6,483 bases of DNA from Methanobrevibacter sp. (GCA_009777005.1 WRMT01000181.1:1-6483); one strand, 5' to 3'; positions 1 through 6,361 are shown, counted from the first letter of the stretch. Program-made: numbers and translations. Notes: generated by a model not told the origin, from the letters alone.

Positions 1-103
1 AAAAGGTTTATAATAATTTTTATTAAAAAAAATTAAATTTAATTCTTTAGATCGATTATTAAATAATTATTTAAAATTTTAAAGAAAATCATTGCTTAAA
101 AAC

Positions 104-150
104 TTTTTTTCCAATACTTTATTTTTTTATTTTTTTTTTATTTTTTTTTT
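104..150 (+). terminator. Poly-T tract, likely terminator of a gene before the window
   Basis: Runs of T7 (104-110), T7 (122-128), T10 (130-139) and T10 (141-150) are interrupted only by single A residues and one short CCAATAC stretch. Archaeal transcription commonly ends at such oligo-T stretches on the non-template strand, without needing a stem. It would therefore fit as the terminator of a plus-strand gene lying before position 1, but no such gene is visible, because bases 1-103 have stops in all plus frames. A stiff poly(dA:dT) element that excludes histones upstream of the tetR promoter is the alternative reading. Confidence 0.4.
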
Positions 151-161
151 GAATCTATTTA

Positions 162-169
162 TTTATAAT
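162..169 (+). promoter_or_regulatory. Candidate TATA box (box A) of the tetR-ferredoxin unit
   Basis: TTTATAAT resembles the archaeal box A and would place transcription start near 188-192, giving a leader of roughly 70 bases. A competing box, TTTTATAA at 205-212, would start transcription near 234 with a leader of about 28 bases; it overlaps the first inverted repeat (210-232). In DNA this AT-rich, TATA-like strings occur by chance, so neither choice is secure. Confidence 0.3.
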
Positions 170-209
170 TAAACTAGACATCATCAATATTAAATAATAG
201 TAAGTTTTA

Positions 210-232
210 TAAGTTAGAAAAACATTAACTTA
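210..232. promoter_or_regulatory. Inverted repeat TAAGTTA-N9-TAACTTA, candidate operator
   Basis: Seven-base arms at 210-216 and 226-232 are perfectly complementary around a 9-base spacer. The repeat lies 30 bases before the tetR start codon and overlaps or follows the candidate TATA box at 205-212. That is where a dimeric TetR-type repressor would bind to block its own unit. Low base complexity limits confidence. Confidence 0.3.
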
Positions 233-247
233 ATGTAGACAGTGTAA

Positions 248-261
248 AGATTAGGTAATCT
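248..261. promoter_or_regulatory. Palindrome AGATTA-GG-TAATCT over the tetR ribosome site
   Basis: Six-base arms (248-253 and 256-261) pair perfectly around a GG centre and end one base before the ATG at 263. The centre contains AGGT (253-256), the only Shine-Dalgarno-like string for this gene. It could be a repressor operator, or a small hairpin in the mRNA hiding the ribosome site, or both. The G/C content of the arms makes it a little less likely to be chance than other repeats here. Confidence 0.35.
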
Positions 262-262
262 A

Positions 263-880
263 ATGAAAAAAAAACAGACATATCACCATAATGATTTGAA
301 AAAAGATTTAATTAAAAAAGGAATTGACTTAGTAAATAATGAAGGGTTGAAATCTTTTTCTCTGAGAAAAGTAGCTGCCGCATGTGGAGTTAGCCATGGA
401 GCTCCCTACAGTCACTTTAAAAACAAAGAAAAGTTGCTGAGTGAAATACAAATCCATATTACTGAGGAATTCTCAAAGGTACTCAAGGAGACTATAGCTA
501 AGCATGGTGAAAAGCCAGATGTACTTGAACATTTAGGAAAAGCATATGTTGTGTTTTTCATGGACAACCCTCATTATTTCTCTTTTTTATATACACAATC
601 AAACATAAGAATAGATTTAACATTAAACGAAAATGAGGATTCAAATTACGGACCATTTGAAATATATAAAGAGTTATCACTATCATTGATGGAAAAAGCA
701 AATTATCCTAAAGATAAACAAAAAGACGCAGTGATTGCTTTATGGGCTTTTATTCATGGTATTGCTTCTTTAGCTACCATGAAAAAAGTTTATTACGATG
801 AGAATTGGGAGAAAAAGATTGTTGATTTTATGAATGTCTTTAATTGTTCCTTTTTAGAAAACAACAATACGAAAAAGTAA
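263..880 (+). CDS. TetR/AcrR family transcriptional regulator, WHG-type C-terminal domain
   Basis: One-component DNA-binding repressor, 205 residues, the usual TetR length. Residues about 11-60 form the TetR N-terminal helix-turn-helix domain; the recognition part reads LRKVAAACGVSHGAPYSHF (34-52), followed by the conserved KNKEKLL. The C-terminal ligand-binding half carries W161, H165 and G166 in the arrangement WxxxHG, the signature of the WHG subfamily. The ligand is unknown. ATG at 263 has a weak AGGT site at 253-256. The gene lies 11 bases before the flavodoxin/ferredoxin gene, so the two are almost certainly co-transcribed, and two inverted repeats just upstream suggest autoregulation. 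Seen: domain motifs and spacing. Inferred: repression of its own operon, and response to a small toxic or redox-active molecule. The bacterial character of the family and of its partner suggests acquisition from Firmicutes-like gut bacteria, which I cannot prove from one window. Confidence 0.9.
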   Translation: MKKKQTYHHNDLKKDLIKKGIDLVNNEGLKSFSLRKVAAACGVSHGAPYSHFKNKEKLLSEIQIHITEEFSKVLKETIAKHGEKPDVLEHLGKAYVVFFMDNPHYFSFLYTQSNIRIDLTLNENEDSNYGPFEIYKELSLSLMEKANYPKDKQKDAVIALWAFIHGIASLATMKKVYYDENWEKKIVDFMNVFNCSFLENNNTKK

Positions 881-885
881 GGTGA
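879..885 (+). promoter_or_regulatory. Strong ribosome binding site AAGGTGA for the ferredoxin gene
   Basis: AAGGTGA overlaps the tetR stop codon (878-880) and sits six bases before the ATG at 892. It matches the archaeal Shine-Dalgarno core GGTGA much better than the site in front of tetR. This suggests that the downstream enzyme is translated more efficiently than the regulator from the shared transcript. Confidence 0.7.
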
Positions 886-891
886 AAAGAA

Positions 892-1662
892 ATGTTAGGA
901 ATCTATTTTAGTGGTACAGGAAATACAAAATATTGTCTTGAAAAATTTTTAAAGTATTATGGCGGAAGTGAACTCTTTTCAATAGAAAATCCCGAACTTA
1001 TAAGTGAATTAAAAGAATTTGAAGAAATCGTTCTTGCTTATCCAATTTATTATAGTAATATTCCAAAGATAGTTAGAGATTTTATAAAAGAAAACAAAGA
1101 TGATTTTAAAAATAAAAGAGTTTTTATCATAGCTACTATGGGGCTATTCAGTGGTGATGGTGCTGGATGTGGTGCCAGATTACTAAAGAAGTATGGTGGA
1201 ATAATTACAGGTGGACTTCATCTTAGAATGCCTGATTGTATAGGTGATGTAAAGCTACAGAAAAAGTCATTAGAAGAAAACAAGCAAATTGTAATAAATG
1301 CAGAAAAGAAGATTGAAGTAGCAGTTAAAGAGTTAAAAGTAGGAAATCATTCTAAAGAGGGTTTAAGTATTTTCCATCACATAGTTGGATTATTTGGACA
1401 AAGATTATGGTTTTACAATAAAACACAAGAATACTCAGACAAATTGAAGATAAATAGTAGCTTTTGTATTGGTTGTAGGAAATGCGTTGACATATGTCCA
1501 ATGCAGAATATATTTATAACAAATGAAAAGGCAAGTGCTAGAAGTATGTGTACAATGTGCTATCGTTGTATTAATAATTGTCCTCAAAAAGCAATTACAT
1601 TATTAGGTGATGAAGTTATTGAGCAATGCTTTATAGAAAATTATATAAATACAGATAAATGA
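892..1662 (+). CDS. EFR1-type flavodoxin-like protein with two [4Fe-4S] ferredoxin motifs
   Basis: Predicted cytoplasmic electron-transfer protein of 256 residues. The N-terminus begins with the flavodoxin phosphate loop SGTGNT (residues 7-12) after one hydrophobic strand, and AYPIYYSNIP (49-58) resembles the second flavin-contact loop, so FMN binding is likely. The C-terminus has two bacterial-ferredoxin motifs: C192, C195, C198 and C202 (CxxCxxCxxxCP), then C220, C223, C226 and C230 (same spacing). All eight ligands are present, so two [4Fe-4S] clusters are expected. There is no signal peptide or membrane segment. This domain order matches the family NCBI names EFR1 family ferrodoxin, widespread in anaerobic clostridia and present in methanogens; the redox partner is not known. 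The preceding WHG-type TetR gene probably controls it. A role in reducing or detoxifying an electrophile, drug or flavin substrate is inference only. Confidence 0.9.
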   Translation: MLGIYFSGTGNTKYCLEKFLKYYGGSELFSIENPELISELKEFEEIVLAYPIYYSNIPKIVRDFIKENKDDFKNKRVFIIATMGLFSGDGAGCGARLLKKYGGIITGGLHLRMPDCIGDVKLQKKSLEENKQIVINAEKKIEVAVKELKVGNHSKEGLSIFHHIVGLFGQRLWFYNKTQEYSDKLKINSSFCIGCRKCVDICPMQNIFITNEKASARSMCTMCYRCINNCPQKAITLLGDEVIEQCFIENYINTDK

Positions 1663-1708
1663 GTATTTTAATAGTAATGAGTACACTATGAAAATAAATA
1701 AATTAGAA

Positions 1709-1764
1709 TTTTTTTTAAAACATATAAAGTGATTAAATTAAAATTTTTTTTAATAAAATTTTTT
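1709..1764 (+). terminator. Oligo-T cluster after the ferredoxin gene
   Basis: Three T-runs, T8 at 1709-1716, T8 at 1744-1751 and T6 at 1759-1764, begin 47 bases after the ferredoxin stop codon on the coding strand. Clusters of T-runs without a needed stem are the usual archaeal intrinsic terminator, so this is the likely end of the tetR-ferredoxin transcript. Confidence 0.5.
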
Positions 1765-1845
1765 CATGTTTTAAATGAATAATAATTAGAAGTATTTTAA
1801 AAATTGGATTTTTTTATAAGAAATATTTTTATTTAATCTAAAGAA

Positions 1846-1886
1846 TTAAGATTAATAAATAAAGACAAACTTTTAATTAATCTTAA
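1846..1886. terminator. 11-bp perfect stem between convergent genes
   Basis: TTAAGATTAAT (1846-1856) is the exact reverse complement of ATTAATCTTAA (1876-1886), with a 19-base loop. It lies between the converging ferredoxin and hel308 genes, where a hairpin could act on transcripts from either side or stabilise a 3' end. On the plus strand it is followed by T5 (1895-1899); on the minus strand there is no strong T-run. All but two of its pairs are A-T, so stability is modest. Confidence 0.35.
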
Positions 1887-1926
1887 AGTAATAATTTTTC
1901 TTTAAAATGATTATTTTTATTTATTT

Positions 1927-3999
1927 CTAATAATTATCTACAAATTTTTTTATACTTGCAGCTAATTTTGGTCCAATTCCTTCAACTTTTTGGAGTTGTT
2001 GCTCAGTATATGGTCTTAAATCATCTCCAAAAGCTTTAATTAAAGATCTAGCTCGTTTTCTACCTAATCTTTTTACTCCTAAAACTAATAAGATTAAGTC
2101 TTCTTTTACTCCATAGTATAATCTAGCAGAAAGATAGTCTAAATCTTTTGAATAGCTATACTTTCCTAAAACTTCTAGGATATTTTTAAGAAATTTAATT
2201 AAAAGAGAAGCTTCATAAGCTGATCGTCTTGTTGAAGCTGAATAAACATTATAGGCGTTTTCAATTTCATATTCATTTCTCTCATCAATCCATTCAATTA
2301 AGGACACACATGTAGCTTCAGGATTTCCAATATTCACTGCAAATAAACCTTTTTGACTTAGTTTTTCTCGAACTGGATCTTTACTTTTTCTTCCTTTAAA
2401 TGAAATTAATGGTAAATCAGGAGTCATAGTAAGTTGATAAATTAAATCACTACTATCAATTTCCTCTAATTGTGAAGCATACTCTTTTAATTTAACAGCT
2501 GTTTCAACCATATAATTAGATTTAGCTATTAAATTTCCAAAAGGAGTAGCTTTTAAACCTTCAGGAGTAGCTTGCAAGATTCCATTTTGAAGTAAAAATT
2601 CTAAAGCAGTTTCAATTTCATATTTCAAGCTATCTTCTGCAAATAATTTCATTGAAGGATTATTATTCATCTGATATCCATAAAATGTTTTATTAAAAAA
2701 ATCCTGAATATCTTCCATGGTTTTTGATAAATTTGAAGCTATTGGAGTTATGATTTGTTTATAAACAGCGTCTTTATTTTCAATAAGCTTTGAATGAGTT
2801 GTTTCTACTTCACCATTAATATACATTTCTTGAAGCCCTTCTGCTTCATCTAATGACTTAGCAACTAGGTAAGAGTATCCTACATCATCATACTGTGGTC
2901 GTCCAGCTCGACCAGACATTTGCTCATAATCAAAAACAGGAATAGATTGAGGACCTTGTGAGGTCCAGCGAGTATAATCCCTTATAACAACAGTTCTTGA
3001 AGGTAAATTAACACCATACATCAAACTTGGAGTAGCTGCTATCATTAAAAGATTTCCAGCTCTAAATTCTTCTTCAATAATTTCTTTTTGTTCATTGAAC
3101 AGTCCAGCATGATGAAAAGCAGCACCATTTTCAGCTGCTTCAGCTAATTTTAAACAAGTAGAAGTTGGTCTTGAACCTTTTTTCTTTGGAACTTCTAAAA
3201 TACTTTCAGAAACTTTTTTAAAAGCTTTTTTCTGAGGAGCACTAACTTTCCTTTTTATTTTTCCTGATACATAGTTAGCTAAGCTTTCTGTAAATCTTCT
3301 TGTTGAAACAAAACTAAGTACTTGAGACTTATCTTCAATAGCTTTTTCAACAATTTTAACAACCACATCATTTTTATTAGATGTAGAAAACATTTCAGTA
3401 TTTAAAACATCTTTGTTTAGTGGTACAGGTCTATAATCATGTTCAATAGCTTTAGCTTCTAACCAACCTTTTATTTCTTCCATATTCTGCAAAGTAGCTG
3501 AAAGAGCTATAATTTTTAACTTTGGATTGATAATTTTAGCTCTTGTTATAGCACACTCTAAAGTTGGTCCTCTTGAATACTCTCCAATCATATGAAATTC
3601 ATCAATGATTAAAGTATCAACTTCTCTTAAAGTATCCCATGAAAATCGGGTTAAGACATCAAAAGATTCAAAAACCATTATTGATAAATCTGATGATGAT
3701 GGATGTTTTCCAACCTTAATCCCATGTTTTTCAAACTTTTTAAACTCTTTAACTTTTTCATTTTGAATTGAAATTAAAGGTGCTGAATAAATAGCTTTTC
3801 CACCATTTAAAATAGATTTTAAGGCAGCCATTATTCCAAGAACAGTTTTCCCACTAGCTGTGGGAATAGCTATTATATAATTTGAATCATTTTTCAGATA
3901 TTCCCCATCAATAACATGTTTTTGTGCAGGGTTAAATTCTTCAATGTAAGGATAGCAGTCCTTTATAATCTTTCCTATATTATTTGGAATATTTTCCAT
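1927..3999 (-). CDS. hel308: ATP-dependent DNA helicase Hel308 (Ski2-like, superfamily 2)
   Basis: 3'-to-5' DNA helicase acting at stalled replication forks and in recombination repair; the eukaryotic relatives are HELQ and the helicase part of DNA polymerase theta. Numbered from the chosen ATG (690 residues): Q26 in FNPAQ, Walker A TASGKT (47-52), Walker B/DEAH-like DEFH (133-136), motif III SAT (167-169), motif IV FVSTRR (230-235), motif V ATPSLMYGVNLP (322-333), motif VI QMSGRAGRP (360-368). A winged-helix and helical-bundle region follows, and two helix-hairpin-helix stretches near 640-657 and 671-687 end the protein (GIGPKLA). All catalytic motifs are intact. A TTG three codons upstream (4006-4008) could extend it to 693 residues; I prefer the ATG at 3997-3999 because it gives the length I recall for the Methanothermobacter protein and starts MENIP directly before the conserved region. 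There is no good Shine-Dalgarno, only TGAT four bases before the ATG. Confidence 0.95.
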   Translation of the reverse strand: MENIPNNIGKIIKDCYPYIEEFNPAQKHVIDGEYLKNDSNYIIAIPTASGKTVLGIMAALKSILNGGKAIYSAPLISIQNEKVKEFKKFEKHGIKVGKHPSSSDLSIMVFESFDVLTRFSWDTLREVDTLIIDEFHMIGEYSRGPTLECAITRAKIINPKLKIIALSATLQNMEEIKGWLEAKAIEHDYRPVPLNKDVLNTEMFSTSNKNDVVVKIVEKAIEDKSQVLSFVSTRRFTESLANYVSGKIKRKVSAPQKKAFKKVSESILEVPKKKGSRPTSTCLKLAEAAENGAAFHHAGLFNEQKEIIEEEFRAGNLLMIAATPSLMYGVNLPSRTVVIRDYTRWTSQGPQSIPVFDYEQMSGRAGRPQYDDVGYSYLVAKSLDEAEGLQEMYINGEVETTHSKLIENKDAVYKQIITPIASNLSKTMEDIQDFFNKTFYGYQMNNNPSMKLFAEDSLKYEIETALEFLLQNGILQATPEGLKATPFGNLIAKSNYMVETAVKLKEYASQLEEIDSSDLIYQLTMTPDLPLISFKGRKSKDPVREKLSQKGLFAVNIGNPEATCVSLIEWIDERNEYEIENAYNVYSASTRRSAYEASLLIKFLKNILEVLGKYSYSKDLDYLSARLYYGVKEDLILLVLGVKRLGRKRARSLIKAFGDDLRPYTEQQLQKVEGIGPKLAASIKKFVDNY

Positions 4000-4031
4000 A
4001 AAAATCAATCTTTAAATTTTATTTATTATTT

Positions 4032-4292
4032 TTAAGGTAAATCTAATTTTATAGCTACTGCATGAATTTTAAAGCTATTAATTTGAAAATCATTATTGTG
4101 AGGGTAATTTATATAATTAAAACATATTAATCATTAATTTTAAAATAATACTCGAAAATATATTGTTTTCCTTCATTTTGAGCTATATTTGGATTTTCTA
4201 GAAAGTTGAATTTTCATCTATTTCATTAGTTTTAAAAATATTTTGCATTTGTTCGTTGATATATTAACATTCACATCAAAAATTTTAACCAT
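4032..4292 (-). pseudogene. Frameshifted remnant of a small unknown protein gene
   Basis: No single frame is open, but four protein-like segments join almost seamlessly on the minus strand. They are 4292-4260 (starts ATG, MVKIFDVNVNI), 4260-4208 (INEQMQNIFKTNEIDENS and two more residues), 4213-4130 (28 codons containing FLENPNIAQNEG and KQYIFEYYFKIN) and 4130-4035 (32 codons ending SFKIHAVAIKLDLP), with stop TAA at 4034-4032. Each of the three joins corresponds to loss of one base (or gain of two), so the first and last segments are in the same frame. The restored protein would be about 85 residues, with alternating hydrophobic positions suggestive of beta strands and no membrane segment. I do not recognise the family. 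It starts 18 bases after the moaC stop and ends 32 bases before the hel308 ATG, filling the gap as a co-directional gene would. The alternative is chance open stretches or sequencing errors. Confidence 0.5.
4046..4055 (-). promoter_or_regulatory. Candidate TATA box for hel308
   Basis: On the minus strand this reads GCTATAAAAT, a good box A, which would start transcription near 4025 and give a leader of about 27 bases before the ATG at 3999. It lies inside the last segment of the broken gene. Another TATA-like string, TTATATAA at 4109-4116, lies farther upstream. If neither is used, hel308 would depend on transcripts coming from moaC. Confidence 0.3.
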
Positions 4293-4310
4293 TGTTTACT
4301 TGACCACAAA

Positions 4311-4778
4311 TTATAGTTTCTCTTTTTTAATAACAGAAATATTTGAAATCATAGTATCTGGATATTGACCTTTTTCATCCTTTTCAACAGCTTTTACCAT
4401 GTCCCATATTGTTAACAAGCCTACACTAACTCCTGTAATAGCTTCCATCTCAACACCAGTTTGACCAAGTGAATTTACACTAAGTGTAGCTATTATTTCC
4501 GTACTTTTTATCTCAAAATCAACATCAATACCTGTAATACTTAAAGGATGGCATAATGGTATTAAATTTGAAGTGTTTTTAACTGCATTGATTGCTGCAA
4601 TTTGAGCTGTTGTTAAAACATTTCCTTTTTTTATCTCTTGATTTTTAATCATAGCTATTGTTTCTTTTTGAAGTATGATTTTACCAGTAGCTATAGCTCT
4701 TCTTTTCTGCTTTGGTTTTTCACCAACTTCAACCATATGAACTCCTTTTTCAGTTAAGTGTGTAAAATCCTTTTTCAT
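4311..4778 (-). CDS. moaC: Cyclic pyranopterin monophosphate synthase MoaC
   Basis: Second enzyme of molybdopterin synthesis: converts the MoaA product 3',8-cyclo-7,8-dihydro-GTP to cyclic pyranopterin monophosphate, the precursor of the Mo/W cofactor. The 155-residue protein covers the whole family: FTHL (5-8), K51 in KKGNVL, LCHPL (75-79, H77), the dimer/active-site block TGVEMEAITGVSVG (107-120, E110 and E112) and WDMVKAVEKD (125-134, D126 and K129). These correspond to the E. coli MoaC catalytic residues. The start is the ATG at 4776-4778; two TTG codons just upstream (to 4790) would add only four residues and are less likely. Only a TGAT string is visible as a ribosome site. No other moa/mob gene is in the window, so the pathway is scattered. 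In methanogens the cofactor serves formylmethanofuran dehydrogenase and, where present, formate dehydrogenase. Confidence 0.95.
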   Translation of the reverse strand: MKKDFTHLTEKGVHMVEVGEKPKQKRRAIATGKIILQKETIAMIKNQEIKKGNVLTTAQIAAINAVKNTSNLIPLCHPLSITGIDVDFEIKSTEIIATLSVNSLGQTGVEMEAITGVSVGLLTIWDMVKAVEKDEKGQYPDTMISNISVIKKEKL

Positions 4779-4807
4779 AAATATCAACAAGTGAATTTTA
4801 AGTTAAG

Positions 4808-4816
4808 TTATATAGC
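4808..4816 (-). promoter_or_regulatory. Likely TATA box of moaC
   Basis: The minus strand reads GCTATATAA here, the best box A match upstream of moaC. Transcription would begin near 4785-4788, leaving a leader of only about 8-10 bases before the ATG at 4778. A short leader would fit the absence of a strong Shine-Dalgarno sequence. Confidence 0.45.
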
Positions 4817-4867
4817 ATTATTTTAAAATGAATATTTTTTTAAATTTTTTTCCAATTAAAATAAATT

Positions 4868-4905
4868 ATTATTAAAAAGTTTTTATTAAAAATTATTAAA
4901 AAGTT
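4868..4905. repeat. Pair of 14-bp direct repeats, 24-bp period
   Basis: ATTATTAAAAAGTT occurs at 4868-4881 and again at 4892-4905. The pair lies about 55-90 bases upstream of the moaC TATA box on the minus strand. Both copies are low-complexity AT sequence with one G, so a chance or slippage origin is as likely as a regulatory one. Confidence 0.35.
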
Positions 4906-5260
4906 ATTATTTATTTTTATATAAATCATAGTATTTATAATTTACATATTTCAAATGATATTTTAATTCAAAGCTATTTGTTAAAATCAAATGAAGAGGT
5001 TATGTATCATGGTATTGATTTTTTTACTCTATAATAAATTAAATATTGTTTAAAATGATTATTTTATAATTTAAATAATTAATAATAAATATTATGATAA
5101 ATAAGTTCTTTATAATTATAATTTATTAAATAAATAAAATATTATTTTAATATAGCTTAAATAAATAAAATTTAAGAATAAATTTTTAACTAATTCTTTT
5201 TTTAATGACTATAATAAAAATTAGAATAATTTATTTATTATCTTTTATCATTATTTTTAG

Positions 5261-6340
5261 CTAATCATAATAAGGAATATCAATTTTTGAATAATCAATT
5301 GCTCTTTTTCTCGCATTAAATTGAAATTTTTCTTTAATTTCCTTATTAGATAAAATTAGATCAATTGCATTAGCTAATCCCTTAATATCTCTTGGTTCAA
5401 CTAAAAATCCTATATCTTCAGTTATAATTTCTTTTATTCCGCCAACATTAGCTCCAATCACTGGTTTACCACAAGCTAATGCTTCAATTAATACCAATCC
5501 AAAGCTTTCAGAAAAAGAAGGTAAAATTAAAACATCCGAACTTGGAATTATATGTTCAATATCTCCCCTAGCTCCTGTAAAAATAACATTAGCTATTTTT
5601 TCATTTTCTACTTTTGATTTCAAGTTACTTAGTAGAGGACCATCACCAACTATAACTAAAGTGCAATCTTCTTGGACTAGCTTTTTTGCATCAATTATAG
5701 TAGCTACGTTTTTTCTTTTAATAATATTTCCAACAAATAGAATTATTGGATGGTTTTTAGCTATTTTTAACTCCTTTTTAAATTTATATTCTTCATTAGG
5801 TTGAAATTTTTCTATGTCAACAGTATTCCAATTTATTCTAATTTTATTTTTCATGTTTGGAATATTTAACTTTAAAACTTCTTTTTTTAAAGCTTCACTC
5901 ACTACTAAAACAATGTCTGCACGCTTTAATACAAATTTAATAAGTGGTTGGATAAATTTATGTTTAGGATATAAACAAAACATATCTGATCCATGAGAAG
6001 TTACATAAACCTTTTTTTTTGTAAATATTCCTGCTAAAACAGCTACAAGCCCTGAAGGGTAAATATAATGACCATGAATAATATCAATATTATATTTTCT
6101 GATAATTCTAATCAATTGAATAGTTCCAAATATTGCAAAAAACAAGCTTCTAATACCTGCTATATTAGGTCCATAAGTACCAATAACATGAATTCCATCA
6201 ATGTCTTTTATATTTTTATGTGGGTAGGTAATAACAAAAACTTCATCTTTATTCTTCACAAGTTCCTTAGCTAAACTGTGAATATGAACACCAACACCTC
6301 CAATGTGTGGTGGAAATTGCCCTATCATAGCTATTTTCAT
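5261..6340 (-). CDS. Glycosyltransferase family 4 (GT-B fold) protein
   Basis: Retaining glycosyltransferase that moves a sugar from an activated donor (usually a nucleotide sugar) to a glycan or lipid acceptor at the cytoplasmic face of the membrane. The 359-residue protein shows the N-terminal GGVGVH loop (14-19), HGHY (89-92) and TSHGSD (114-119, catalytic-type H116). The C-terminal donor domain has FVGNIIKRKN (202-211), VGDGPL (231-236) and the ExxxxxxxE signature E278 to E286 in SESFGLVLIEALACGKPV. There is no signal peptide; 62-80 and 94-105 are hydrophobic but fit GT-B membrane association. The ATG at 6338-6340 has a good ribosome site AGAGGA five bases upstream. The protein ends soon after the conserved ARKRA helix, somewhat shorter than many relatives. 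Sugar and acceptor cannot be told from sequence; surface glycan, glycolipid or N-glycan synthesis is inferred. Confidence 0.92.
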   Translation of the reverse strand: MKIAMIGQFPPHIGGVGVHIHSLAKELVKNKDEVFVITYPHKNIKDIDGIHVIGTYGPNIAGIRSLFFAIFGTIQLIRIIRKYNIDIIHGHYIYPSGLVAVLAGIFTKKKVYVTSHGSDMFCLYPKHKFIQPLIKFVLKRADIVLVVSEALKKEVLKLNIPNMKNKIRINWNTVDIEKFQPNEEYKFKKELKIAKNHPIILFVGNIIKRKNVATIIDAKKLVQEDCTLVIVGDGPLLSNLKSKVENEKIANVIFTGARGDIEHIIPSSDVLILPSFSESFGLVLIEALACGKPVIGANVGGIKEIITEDIGFLVEPRDIKGLANAIDLILSNKEIKEKFQFNARKRAIDYSKIDIPYYD

Positions 6341-6345
6341 TATAT

Positions 6346-6351
6346 TCCTCT
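6346..6351 (-). promoter_or_regulatory. Ribosome binding site of the glycosyltransferase
   Basis: The minus strand reads AGAGGA followed by ATATA and the ATG at 6340. It is the clearest Shine-Dalgarno among the three minus-strand genes and fixes the start codon. Confidence 0.55.
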
Positions 6352-6361
6352 TGTTTTTTCA

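Larger units (their letters stand above)
4779..5260. other. 480-base AT-rich intergenic region between moaC and the glycosyltransferase
   Basis: Stops are dense in all six frames and I find no credible gene. It holds the moaC promoter and the repeat pair at 4868-4905. It also has a 15-base direct repeat TTAAATAAATAAAAT (5126-5140 and 5157-5171) and a slightly less AT-rich island at about 4965-5035. Minus-strand T5 at 5216-5220, 41 bases after the glycosyltransferase stop, is the only visible terminator-like run for that gene. The island could be a further decayed gene but shows no readable protein. Confidence 0.5.

Noticed and set aside
59..74. 16-bp perfect palindrome TTAAATAATTATTTAA
   Set aside because: Pure A/T and not near a promoter or gene start; such palindromes arise readily in this composition.
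39..1849. 14-bp inverted repeat TTAATTCTTTAGAT (39-52) and ATCTAAAGAATTAA (1836-1849) flanking the tetR-ferredoxin unit, as possible element ends
   Set aside because: Matches of this length are expected by chance in DNA this AT-rich. A second match (76-88 with 1896-1908) is not collinear with it, and there is no transposase or target duplication.
4032..4292. Programmed frameshifting instead of a broken gene
   Set aside because: Three separate shifts in about 85 codons, with no slippery heptamer followed by a structure at the joins, is not compatible with known programmed frameshifting.
4991..5053. Plus-strand 20-codon hydrophobic open frame (MKRLCIMVLIFLLYNKLNIV)
   Set aside because: Very short, no convincing ribosome site, and hydrophobic composition is what T-rich DNA yields by chance.
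5814..5996. Plus-strand open frame of 60 codons inside the glycosyltransferase gene
   Set aside because: It is antisense to a gene with clear family motifs, has no ribosome site and an unremarkable protein; it is a shadow. The same holds for 6068-6274.
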